A stretch of 64,000 nt of DNA from Epiperipatus broadwayi (taxonomy: Eukaryota > Onychophora > Udeonychophora > Euonychophora > Peripatidae): positions 4,859,800 to 4,923,799 of the forward strand of contig JAQFVV010000018.1 in assembly GCA_028023455.1 (NCBI GenBank). The letters run 5' to 3'. The position numbers and the translations under genes were made by a program. Within the stretch, counting starts at the first letter, position 1. Each line of letters opens with the position of its first letter. Below are positions 41,336-52,559 of this stretch, piece after piece. A model generated the notes under the pieces. It was not told the origin of the DNA. It saw only the letters and a list, made by a program, of their open reading frames with translations, and searched no databases.

Positions 41336-43283
41336 AAGTAGCGTGGCAAATTATAGTTTAGTCAATTTAAAATAATATATTGTACATTTTATCGTTTAAT
41401 TTTTTATATTATCATATACTATTTTATACGTTATTTATGTTGGTTCATGGACAATAATATCGATTACATATTTGGAAAGTGGATTGAGAGAAGTCAGAGG
41501 CAAAAATATCATTGAATTTTACTGACATTATTCATATTGAATAATAATAAAACTACTAATTCCATAAACTGTTTCATTAGATTGCAAACGAAGTCTGCTT
41601 CCCTAAATTTGTGGCTTGTGATCATTTGTTTACTACTTCAGCCTGAAATAATTATCACAGGATCTGTTAAAAATACTTTTTAAGAACTAAAAGCACTTAG
41701 AATTCTATAACAAATCTAATTTAAACATCACAGAATATTATCAAAAACTGAATAATTTATGATCTCATATACATTCATAAATTCTCTCTAACCAAAAAGT
41801 TTAAATAAATATGTTGTTTTATTATCATTGGTTGCTAGAAATTAAATAAAGATCAATAGCATCATTTCTCATTTTGACAAAATATCTTTTAAAAATATTC
41901 CTCACAAGTACTATCTACCAAGACTAAAGCACTTTAATTTTCTTGGCATTATGATTTGAATTTACTTTAATACAGTGTTATATTAAAGGTTTTATATCAT
42001 TTTATAAGAATACAATTCCACCTATCAAAGCCCATTAGTATTATACTGATTCTCCAAACTGTGGAATTGCTTTTGACAATTATAATTATTAATTATAAAA
42101 TCTTATATATAATGGGTGTTTTTGTCAAATAGTAATGCAAAATTTGGATTTGAATAATTACTTATACAATGAAATTGCAATGGAATGCTTTTTTCTGGAG
42201 TATATTTTTTAACTGCAAAAAATGAGTTTTTAGATATTTATCCAGTGAGTTTATACTCTTACATGAAGCTTTTCTCAATATTTCATTAAAATAATGTTGT
42301 AATTAATTAAATAAAAGTTCTGCAGAAAAGAAAAACATCTCTGATTTTTTCACTAAATGGGTGAACTATAAATTTTTAACTTTGAAAATGATTCAGATAG
42401 AAGCAAGTTACTCATTTAAAGTAAATGTGTAGATAGACATGAAGTCATTCAAGGTAAACTCAACTCTTATCAATTGTGTGAGAAATCTCAAGAGTAATTT
42501 TAAAATATTTAGAAGATTACATTTTATGGATAAAAACAGAATTCCTAAAATAATTTTTAAATTAATTAAATTAGAGAATATCAGACAAATTGGTTGAGGC
42601 AGACATAAAATATACAAAGAATTAGATGGTGAATATATTCAATGTTTTTATATAAAAATTGGAATAGACACTTAAATAGAAAATTAGACGTGTAATGTGA
42701 TCAAAATTTGGATAGAAATTTTAGTAAGTAAAAGAAAGAAAGTGTTATGGAACTTAAATATCACTAATATGATGTCTTAGCAAGATCATTATTGAAGCTG
42801 AAGATATGTATGATAACAAAAACAAAAGTGATTTATTATTTATATCCAGAACAGATAATCTAGGATAAAGGAACTAAGTAAGAAATGGGGAAAAAATTAA
42901 TTTGCCATGTGCATATTTTGGACAAAAAAATGTTGAAAATTTACTATCAAATTGTAATGAACAGTTTTAATAAGGAAGAAATATTGATATTATAGGTTAT
43001 ATATAGTAGAGAGAAAAGTTATGGTAAAAAAATAGTTTTAAAGTGGATAAAGGAGTGGAATAACACAGAAGTTACGAGGATTATTAAAAAATTAGATAAA
43101 AAGAATAGAAATATGTAATATGAATTTTATGAACATATCTTATATATAAATTAACAATAACTAACTCTATTATGAAGAACACTGGATGAGAAATAGCTAT
43201 ACCATATTACATTAATATATTTTCATACATTTTAGCGATAGTCCCCAAATATATAAGTTTTCATTGAGCACAATTATATTCTC

Positions 43284-43315
<32 letters not shown>
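41336..43315. other. Intergenic AT-rich DNA, nothing recognised
   Basis: No supported gene. About 42640-43130 is C-poor on the plus strand. A (TA)n(TG)n microsatellite (43284-43318) abuts the inverted-repeat element that follows. Confidence 0.45.
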
Positions 43316-43317
<2 letters not shown>

Positions 43318-43411
43318 AATCACAGATAGAGCTCTACCAATACCCCACTCAAGCTTGTTTACAAAAAATGCTGAGAGAGAATTGAAAATTCAATATCTCT
43401 TTCAAATTGTC

Positions 43412-43466
43412 CCCAACCTTTAAACCATGGTTTCAAGCTAATTGGCTTTCATCAGTAAAGGGTAGG
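43412..43466 (-). ncRNA. Type I hammerhead ribozyme (minus strand copy)
   Basis: Self-cleaving RNA motif. Read on the minus strand: stem I 5' CCTACCCTTTA, core CTGATGA, stem II AAGC/GCTT closed by loop CAATTA, core GAAA, a two-pair stem III (AC/GU) with loop CATG, cleavage triplet GTT, stem I 3' TAAAGGTTGGG. Stem I pairs at 10 of 11 positions (one C-U mismatch and one G-U wobble). All invariant core nucleotides are present. The tiny stem III is characteristic of hammerheads in Penelope-like retroelements. Confidence 0.85.
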
Positions 43467-43900
43467 AGGACTAGAAACTAGATCTAAATCCCAACTCTAC
43501 TGAACAGCACTTATGTAAACTGTTCCTATAAGCTTGAAAGCAGGAATTTTTCAGATACATAAATATCTTAAAATCCAGCTAAACAAACTATATAGCTATA
43601 TGGATCTGAAATCAGTTCAGTTTCACCACATAGTTAAAAGGTTCTGCAATCTATATCATTGCTAAAATCTTCAAAGGTACATTTATGATAAACAAAAATA
43701 AGTTAAAAATTTTTTAACCTGCCTATAGCTTGCATTTTATGATCACAGATGGAGCTCTACCAATAGCCCACTAATATAGTTTATTTAGCTGGATTTTAAG
43801 ATATTTACGTATCTGAAAAATTCGTGCTTTCAAGCTTATAGGAACAGTTTACATAAGTGCTGTTCAGTAGAGTTGGGATTTAGATCTAGTTTCTAGTCCT

Positions 43901-43955
43901 CCTACCCTTTACTGACGAAAGCCAATTAGCTTGAAACCATGGTTTAAAGGTTGGG
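43901..43955 (+). ncRNA. Type I hammerhead ribozyme (plus strand copy)
   Basis: Inverted partner of the copy at 43412-43466. Stem I 43901-43911 pairs with 43945-43955. The core CTGACGA at 43912-43918 differs from the partner only at the variable seventh core position (CUGANGA). Stem II 43919-43922 pairs with 43929-43932; GAAA is 43933-43936. Stem III is A43936-T43943 and C43937-G43942 with a CATG loop. Predicted cleavage follows T43944. The only core change falls at the one position where any base is tolerated. Confidence 0.85.
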
Positions 43956-44106
43956 GAAAATTTGAAAGAGATATTGAATTTTCGATTCTCTCTCAGCATT
44001 TTTTGTAAACAAGCTTGAGTGGGCTATTGGTAGAGCTCCATCTGTGATCATAAAATGCAAGCTATAGGCAGGTTAAAAAAATTTTTAACTTGTTTTTGTT
44101 TATCAT

Positions 44107-44130
44107 ATATATATATATATATATATATAC
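44107..44130. repeat. (TA)n microsatellite
   Basis: Pure TA tract directly bordering the inverted-repeat element. Confidence 0.9.
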
Positions 44131-44459
44131 TAAAAATGGCAAAAAATATTAACCTACTACATTCATAATCTAGGATTTGAATCTGGGCAAAATAATACTT
44201 TTTCAGATAGCTAAGGATTTTCATATAAGGTTAATTTTTTCAGATATCAGGCCAAAACCAGTAACTAGTTATCCCATTATTGATCAGTATGGTTATCTAG
44301 CTATTAATAGCTTGCAAATAAATGGTAAAAAAGCAATCCTTCATCACTTAATAGTTGATTAACAGGATATGGATCGTATCTCTTTTAATATTTTTCTGCA
44401 AATGAGATTAACCAAAGATGCCTTACAATTGGCTGACTAAGACTTTTACTATTTACCAT

Positions 44460-44600
44460 ACTAAATCTAATTGGTTAGAGTGTCATCTTAAAATCAGTAT
44501 TCATAAATTTAAAGTTTCCAGATTTGATTCACATGCTACTACTATCATGAATCAGATCAGCAACACCAGAAGAAGAGAAAAGAATAATATCATTCAAAAA
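44460..44600 (+). repeat. tRNA-derived SINE, family shared with 58.4 kb
   Basis: A-box-like TTGGTTAGAGTGTC (about 44471-44484) and B-box-like CCAGATTTGATTCAC (about 44518-44532), 35-50 bp apart as in a tRNA. The body that follows (CTACTACTATCATGAATCAGATCAGCAACACC, then an A/G-rich AGAAAAGAATAATAT) matches the SINE near 58.43-58.56 kb. Confidence 0.65.
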
Positions 44601-45131
44601 GTTGTCTTACATACTAACAAGTATATATTATAATGAACAATTCAGTGCATCTGTAAAGTTAAATGAAGTTTAAATTTTTCGTAAAATTTTTAACAATTAA
44701 TTCTAGATTATGGAAGTAGTCCAACACAATTACAAAATATAAGGGCAAAAAAGTTTCATTAAGCATTATATAATCTGATTATATAATCTAATTTTACTAC
44801 TCATTAAAACAATGTAGAGAAAAAACTTCACAAAAATATAGAAATGAGAAACATAGATATTTTTGAGAGTGGCACTCATGAATCACTACAATAGTTTTTG
44901 CAAATCATTGCTGAATTATGATATATTTTGAAAAAAAAAACACTACTTTAAAAAAAAAGACCTCTATATCAAAAAATCTTATATAAAAATATATTAACCA
45001 ATGATTCTATTCTCACTACTTTTATGTCATACAGTGTGAGCTTTAGTAATAAATAGGTGCCAGATGACCTTATCCAATACTGTTTTACCCACATATCCCT
45101 AGACTAGTCTTTAGTTTATGATTTTTTATAG
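44601..45131. other. Intergenic AT-rich DNA, nothing recognised
   Basis: No gene. A stretch around 45005-45060 resembles one near 47645-47700 (shared ACTTTTATGTCAT), so a dispersed repeat of unknown type may be present. Confidence 0.4.
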
Positions 45132-45157
45132 TGTAACGAACACAGACGTTCGTTACA
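45132..45157. repeat. Palindromic LTR terminus
   Basis: TGTAACGAAC, a 6-base spacer (ACAGAC), then GTTCGTTACA: a perfect 10-base inverted repeat at the very start of the proposed LTR. Confidence 0.9.
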
Positions 45158-45950
45158 TTGTTGTTGTTTTTTATTTATTAAACATGAAAGTAAATTAAAA
45201 AGTTCGCATTTAAAAATTTTCTTTTAGAATTAAAAATTGAAATTAAATATCATCTTAAACTCGTATATATTAAATCACACAGATATAAAAAATTATTAAA
45301 ATAAAACTGTATTAAAAATAGAAAAGGTATTTTAAAAACAAAAACTTAAAAAGATTTGGAGATAAAATTATATCTTTAAATTTATCTTTAAATATATCTT
45401 TGATTTGGAAAACAGGTTAATTAATCAGAAATGGAAATGATAAATTTAATTAGTCAAATGTAAACCAGCCTTGGGCATTTAAATGTAAAAACATCAGTCA
45501 GATAGGAAAACAATAGAAACTGTTAGCAAATAAGAAATCCCTATGGAATCGGACCGCAGCTAAAGGACCATCGCATCGGTGACGTAATGTAAATTCAATC
45601 CTTCACATTAATATAAAAAGAACAAGTTTGGAAATTATTAATTAGTGAGTTATTATGATTATTACGATGTGACAGATAGATGTTAGTGCGGAGGTGCGGG
45701 AGAAGAGATTGAAGGACGCACGTTCAATCCCTTCAGTTGTTATAAAATGGAAAAATGAAACATCGCTTTTCTTATATTCAGAGGACCACAGGATCATCGG
45801 GAAATTTAACACGGGATTTCAAATGGCAAGCAATTGTAAAAGATGAACATTTCTAAAACCGTAAGAACTTTCTAAGATATAATGAACAATATTAATTTGA
45901 AAACACTAAGAACTTTAAATTTTAAACTTTCCTAGTAGTTAATTGTTACA
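45132..45950. mobile_element. Probable solo LTR of a Ty3/gypsy-type element
   Basis: Starts TGTAACGAAC and ends AATTGTTACA, giving the TG...CA termini and a TGTAAC/GTTACA inverted repeat. It is flanked by TATAG (45127-45131) and AATAG (45951-45955), a five-base duplication with one mismatch, the size gypsy integrases make. Inside are two TATA-like motifs (ATATAAAAAG 45611-45620 and TATAAAA about 45741-45747), each preceded by a TTCAATCC(C)TTCA block. No primer-binding site or gag follows, so a solo LTR left by recombination is the simplest reading. The orientation given by the TATA boxes is plus. Confidence 0.55.
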
Positions 45951-45955
45951 AATAG

Positions 45956-48525
45956 AATCCTATCTGACCAAACTAAATTCTTTATTAATAGTGTTATTTG
46001 ATGTATTTTTTTTCTTATTTATTTAAAATCATTTCCATTTATTTATTTATTTTTTTTGTTCTTTAAGTTTTATTATGATTTCTGTTTTCCGATAAATTAA
46101 AATATATCAATGTTAAACTTAAGTCGGGCATGAATGGCTGTATAGATTTGTAAAGTTATATTAGGGGAGGGTAATCTTAGGTTATTTGTTCTGTGGTTAA
46201 ATTGGGTCAATGGATTGGATATATTGGTGTGATTAGTAGATGTAATATTGATTCGCTACGGGCAGAATCGCTTCATACGCCGCACACTTCCGTTTGCTTA
46301 TGGAAGGAATGATAAGTCGGATACCGCAGTTCCTTTCTATGGAGTTTTTTTGTTTTATTGCTCTTCTTTGCAGATAGATGTAATATTCCTATCTCATAAG
46401 AGGCAATTTCTTCTCTTAACCTTTTGTGCTGCCGTATTTTATTACATTGAATACATCGATATATCAGATGAATTGATGCCAGTTTGACTACGAATTTTAG
46501 CCTAGGGTTAAATAGGGATAGAATGTTTATTTTCAAAAGCAAATTTATGTGGTCTATTCATGCTCAACCCTAAATAAAAATGCATTAAATTTAAGTTGTT
46601 TATAGACGCTTGCATGGATTGTTTATCGGTTAACTATATTTGCATTTTCATATTTGGTCAAAATATATAGACATTCGATAAATAATGATACCTTACGGTG
46701 AGTATCTAAAATGTATTTATTCGGAGGTCTTTTAAGTCATTGGTGACAATGCAAGTATCTTATGGTGAATACTACTGGGTTACTTATAAATTTCCCTCTG
46801 CAATTGCCAGTATCAATGATTTTATATTTTGATCGTTTATGTTTACTTTGAAATGTTTTTAACCGTATAGTCTATGTAACCGATCTATAGCAACATATTA
46901 AAACAAGCTTTCATAAATTTATCTGTGCAAACTTAATTAAAATGTAAAATTAGAATATAATAGTAATTAAATGTAAATTAAAGTCAAAAATCAAAGTTAA
47001 AATAATGTTAAATGTTAAAATGTAAAACTAATACTAAAATAATTTTAAATCTTATATATATGTGCATAAATAAATGTTTGTATGCTAATTACTGGCAGTG
47101 GCTTATTTTATTTATTTTTTAATGTTGAAATCTAATTAGATAAAATATGATATTATTAAATCTCTGCTACTCCCTGAGCTAGTGACATGGGCTAACGACC
47201 GGAACCAAAATATGTAAAAAAAGGAAAAAAAAATTTATTTTTTTTTTGACTTACGTATCTGCCTACATTATAAATTTTTCTAGGTTCAAATGCCTAGATG
47301 GCGCCCTGTAGTGCAGTTTACGTTAAGTCACCTTCTCCGGATTGTTACAATAGGAAGGTACTTTTTGAATTTTCTAAACAGTGTACTTGGATCATTTTGT
47401 ATCTAATGATTTTTTTTACTTCTTTGCTTTACTATTAAAATATTCCAAATTGAAAAACTTGTTAATTTTTTCAATATAAGTTTATTTGTCTGCATACTTA
47501 TATAGATGTGAAACCAGTTCAGTGTCTATATATTAAAGTGATCTTATTTTTTGACTAGAATACATAAAAGCCAATAGGACATCATATGATCAATAAAACG
47601 TTACATAATTTTAGCTTACATATTACTATTGATTAACATATTCCCTATTCCCATTACTTTTATGTCATCAAGGGTAAGCCATATTGGGCTAAGATCACGT
47701 GGTGTTTTGTTAGTCATATAATGTCTTAATGGTTTTGTATTGATTCTGGGCAAATAATTATCTAAGATTATAAAAACCTAAGATCTCCACAATCCAGATC
47801 TACACAATATATGGGCAAATATGCCTAGATAGAAACAGTTAACACATTTTTCAAATTCATGCTGGTAGCTTGATAGTATAACAAAAAGTAAAAAAAATAG
47901 TTATTAAAGGGTCAAGTGCATTGTTTAAAAAAACCCAAAAAGTTTCATATTGATGAAAACCATAAGGAAATTAATCTGGAAATATTTTAATAGGACAGCA
48001 CTAGATAATGATCTATTAAGCACTGACATCTAGCTTACAATAGATAGCATAAATGTTTAATGAGAACAGAAAAATTTGCTAATGAATGGCAATGTGTAAA
48101 CTAAGATCATGTGATGTCTTTAGTTTTGAGCAAAATATAGCAGTTCAAAATCTTTATTAATAAGTATATTCAGAATACATTTCCATGTACCACTTAGTTA
48201 TGAATAATTATAATATCTGTATTCTTTTCTGTACTATATCAAATTCAATAATACTTATTGGCAACCAACAGTGGGCATTCATTTTGTGGTAATTAATATA
48301 TAAACTATGGTAGATATTGTTTGTGCATTTTATTTTATATGTAAAACAATGAACTTGCAACATATTGTATATCTCTGTTAAATAAATATATAAAAACACA
48401 ACTAATATAATAGTTATTAATAAATAAATATGACAAAATTCTACAATTGAACATCACATTAACTAATGTCAGTGTTATAACTCATTTTCAAACAAATTTG
48501 AAAACAAAAAAATTCGAAAAAATCA
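45956..48525. other. Intergenic DNA; unassigned GC-richer patches
   Basis: 46240-46480 carries overlapping open frames on both strands (46248-46487 plus, 46273-46542 minus) in a GC-richer patch, with no recognisable product. 47160-47345 is also GC-richer (GACATGGGCTAACGACCGG, GATGGCGCCCTGTAGTGC) and may be repeat debris. No tRNA or gene fits. Confidence 0.4.
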
Positions 48526-48528
48526 GCA

Positions 48529-49300
48529 GTAATTGCAAAACAGATGTAGCTACCTCCCACTGAGTTATGTAGTGTCAAAAACCAACAAAAAGATAGAAAG
48601 ATACTATTCTATCTTTGAGCTCTGTTATTTTATAAGCTTAGTTTTTGACTTGGTTTTTAAATTATAATTTTGTCTATTGTTTTAATTTTCGTACAGCTAA
48701 ATATTCTGTAATCTCCATTAATATATTCAAAGGATGAAAAATGAATCTTGCTTTTAGGAACCTTTGAACATTGAGTGAAATATTAGTTTTAATGGTGATT
48801 GCAGAACATAAATTAAAACAATAGACAAAATTCACCAGATAATTTAAAGACAATCAAAATCTAAGTTTACATAACAACAGAATCCAAAGATTGAATGCTA
48901 TCATTACATCTTTTTATTGGGATTTGATGTTACATTAGTCGATGTTAGGTAGTTACTACATCTTAGCAATTACATAGAAGTTATAATTATTTATTAATTA
49001 TTACAATTATTAAAACCAATATTTCACTTAATGTTCAAAGATTGTTAAAAGTAAGACTCGTTCTTCATCCTTTGAATATATTAATGATGATTCAGAACAT
49101 TTAATCTGTACATAATTTCAAACAATAGATAACATTCACGGTATAAATTAAAAATCAAGATCAAAAACTAATCTTATATAACAACAGAGCCAAAGATAGA
49201 ATCAGTGGTTTTTGACGCTACATAATTCAGTGGGAGGTAGTTACTTCCCTTTGCAATTATAGATATTTAGAAGTTGTGATAATTTACTTATTATTACAAA
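48529..49300. repeat. Three-copy module: one inverted, two direct
   Basis: 48529-48805 is the imperfect reverse complement of 49008-49260 (shared CTACCTCCCACTGA.TTATGTAG, TCAAAAACCA and CATTAATATATTCAAAGGATGA). A third copy at about 48793-48990 is in the same orientation as the right one (shared AACAATAGA.AA.ATTCAC, ATAACAACAGA.CCAAAGAT.GAAT and TAGTTACT). About 200 bp per module, no coding capacity. Class unknown. Confidence 0.75.
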
Positions 49301-50557
49301 AAGTAAGTTAAATTATTTATCTTCAATTTTTAACTCGGCTGTAAACGAATTATAAAACAACGCAGCATGTTATTAGTTGCTCAAATTTTTAAAAAACCTA
49401 GTTGAACTGAACATTAAGGAAATGAAATAAAATAAAACAAGACTCAAATCTACAATCCTTCACATTTAATAAGCTATTTTAAAACTTAATTTTTTTAAAA
49501 TATAAGAATACTTTTTATTTACTGAAGTTTTATCTAATCCATTACTAAATAATTTAAAATCACTTTGACAATCTTAAAGGCTTGTTCTAGTTTTTATTAT
49601 AAAATATAGATCTGGTATAAGAAATTTCTCTTCAATAGTAATCAATAAATTTTACAGTAAACTGAAATTAAGAATGCTCATTAATTCTTACACATATATT
49701 TGTAGTTTTTTTCCTTCATTAATACAAAAATATAATATTGTATTTTACATAACTTGGAATAATGCAAGCTTTAAGAATTTGATGGTCTCTAGATGTTATA
49801 TATCATATAGTTTTTATAAAGATAACAAAACAAGACAACATTTTCATTGTCCTCATTTAGGTGTCTCGACTATACAGTAAGACTAAAGACAATCTACTAC
49901 TTAGAAAGCTCATTACACTATGTAGTATTTGAGTCTTTTATTAAGAACTTCAATTTTAAATACCATGCTACTGTTTACATTTTTTGAGTTTCAGTTGATT
50001 ATCTATTAGACAATATAACGAATGATTCTCATATTTTAGAATACTCATCTAAATTTAATTTTTGTATTTACAATATTCCCTTAAAACCAAAGCACCATTT
50101 TGTGCATTTAATCTTTACTTTAGACAAATTTATTTTTCTTTTTTCACTAATATGTGAACACTGAATGTACTTTATTATATGTAAATTCCTGAATAGTACT
50201 CCAGAAAATCTAAATATAATAGATTTCTGCCTTATCTTTGGGATTTCAGAAAATTGAAAATCATATCAAACTATTTTAGGGCTAGTTTGAGTGTACAAAT
50301 TCTTTATTAAGCTACATCATATAAATTTCTTATCATCAATAAATCTCTTAATCAGAAAAATTGCACATTGTATTTTAGTCATGTATAAAACAGCCTACTA
50401 ATTACTTAGATGTGACAGAATTACTCATTTTCTTGTGAATTCTCACCAGACTTTGTAAAAAAAAAAATTATCATTTTTATAGATCTTGCCAAAACAAATA
50501 AATTACATAGAAATATATAATAAGTAGATTAAAGATACACATATGCATGTTCACAAC

Positions 50558-50608
<51 letters not shown>

Positions 50609-52500
50609 GAAAGGTATTATTGCCATGACAGCACATGCACCTGCCATATCTAAGATCTGGATTCAAAACAGCATACTAGGAAGCTTTTCATTAGACTTGG
50701 TGTGCTTTTTTCAGATATTCCACTATAATTATTTAATTATTTGTTTAATATTTGGACAATAAATTTATATTTATCTATTTTTAGCTAAAGAGTAAAACAA
50801 AGATAAGACATTACTTTAATCCACACTAGCTTGCAATTAGTAAAGCAATAAACACTGCTTTTTTTTCATTGCATTTGGCTTGATGTAATCTATTTAAAGG
50901 CTATTTTACCGTTTTACTTACTTATTCAACGTTGTATTTTATGGAGGATTGACTTATAAAAATTAAGGTATGTAAATGATTGAAAAAGTAACTAAATGAG
51001 ATCTTGTGATTTTGTTAACTATGTCTACATCTTTAATTCTGAAAAAAAAACTATGAGCAATTTCAAAAATACATTCAAAGTTTATATATACTATGACATT
51101 ATTCTTATCCCATGGACCCATTCAGCATATTTTCAAAGTTGTGTCAAGTGATGCCAAAAATATAATTTAAATGTCAACTCATAAAAATAATTATGATGTA
51201 ACGTTTTTTTCAATATCTCCTTATTAAAACTACATCATTTATAAATAATATGCATTTGTGATTTTCTTTTTCATCTAAAAATAAATAATTTAAACTCATT
51301 GATTTCTAATAATTACAAAGTCCTTAAAATATATAATTTATTAAACAACATAATGGACAGTTTTTTGCTATCTATTTAATGTGCTAGCTTTTAGAATTAA
51401 TTTAGCTTATAAGATGTATATAGTAATTGAATATAAAACTTCCAAATAGTAAGTATAAAATAAAACATAAGTAATTTGTAACTTCATTATACTACACAAA
51501 ACATGTATTGCCTGACTTTAAATAATATATATGTGTATTAGACTTCTTTCACAGATTTTCTCAAAGACTTCTACAGATTCGGATGTGATTTAAACAGATA
51601 TATCATCAATTCAGAATTCTTAATTTTTTCCTCATACCATATTAATAACATCCAAATAGAAAATGGAGATTATTTAAAAATTAAGTATTGAGTACACCAT
51701 TGATATAATTATATTTCAGGAAATTAGTGTGAACTTTTTTTAAAATTCCTGTATTTATATTGTTCATTGATAGAATGCATTCTAAACATGTTACTCTCTT
51801 CTTTTAAATCTTCCTATATCTTTTACATTTATAGCTGATTTCAATTCTTACAGTTGTCTTTGGGAATATGTAAATGAGGATCAAGCAGGTTGTCAATTTT
51901 AGAATGGTTGAATTAAAACAACATGCATTTAATTATAATATTAAGCAAAGAGGAACATTCCATTCAGGAAAATAATAAACAAAATAATTTTTGATTTATA
52001 ATATTTATGTTTATAATTATACCTCTCCATAAAATATTAAAAGTGGATTGAAAAAAATTTCTACCTTGCTGTGAGAGTAGTATAATGAAAATTAAACTAC
52101 ATAAATATTATTCATTATTGGATATTCTCTAGTCTAATGAATGACTAATAAAAATTATTAATTTTTGATTTATGTTTTGTTTCAACAAAAAGTAGTTTAT
52201 TATTAACAGCTAAATCATTGATATTAGATCATTTCTTTTATAGTAAATATAAACTATGCTTGGAAATCATATTACTATAGTTGAAAATTATCATTTTCGT
52301 TGAAAATTATCATTTTCCAATATGAAGTTTAAAAAGGCCACGTGGAATCAACTCACTACATATCTTGAATAGAATATTAATAAAAATCTTTTTAATTCCC
52401 TCTTGCTGTGTTAAGTTTAATAAACTCATAACAATTGTTAAAGAATCAACTCCTCATGGAAATTTAAAAACTGTTCATTTCAGTTTGGGACAAAATCAGC
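49301..52500. other. Intergenic AT-rich DNA with a (TA)n tract and a possible SINE
   Basis: (TA)n at 50560-50606. Directly after it, GATCTGGATTCAAAAC (50664-50679) is B-box-like, and ATTGCCATGACAGCACATGC could be the remains of a SINE head. No gene recognised. Confidence 0.4.
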
Positions 52501-52559
52501 AATGATCTCAATTTTTCTTTGACAATAATTTGGAAATTGTTGACAAACTTATAAAATTA

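Larger units (their letters stand above)
43319..44106. mobile_element. Inverted-repeat element bearing two hammerhead ribozymes
   Basis: The left arm 43319-43594 and right arm 43775-44050 are reverse complements with only scattered changes. Inside, 43685-43772 is a second inverted copy of the element's right end (44018-44106), extended by about 45 bp beyond the left arm's border. So on the minus strand there are two tandem partial copies facing one plus-strand copy. Each long arm holds a complete hammerhead fold. No protein is encoded. TG and TA microsatellites flank it on the left and right. This arrangement resembles the inverted or tandem terminal repeats left by Penelope-like elements, but the class is inferred from the ribozyme, not shown directly. 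Confidence 0.8.

Noticed and set aside
46248-46542. Overlapping 79- and 89-codon open frames as a gene
   Set aside because: Both strands are open in a GC-richer patch, no motif is recognisable and there is no exon context.
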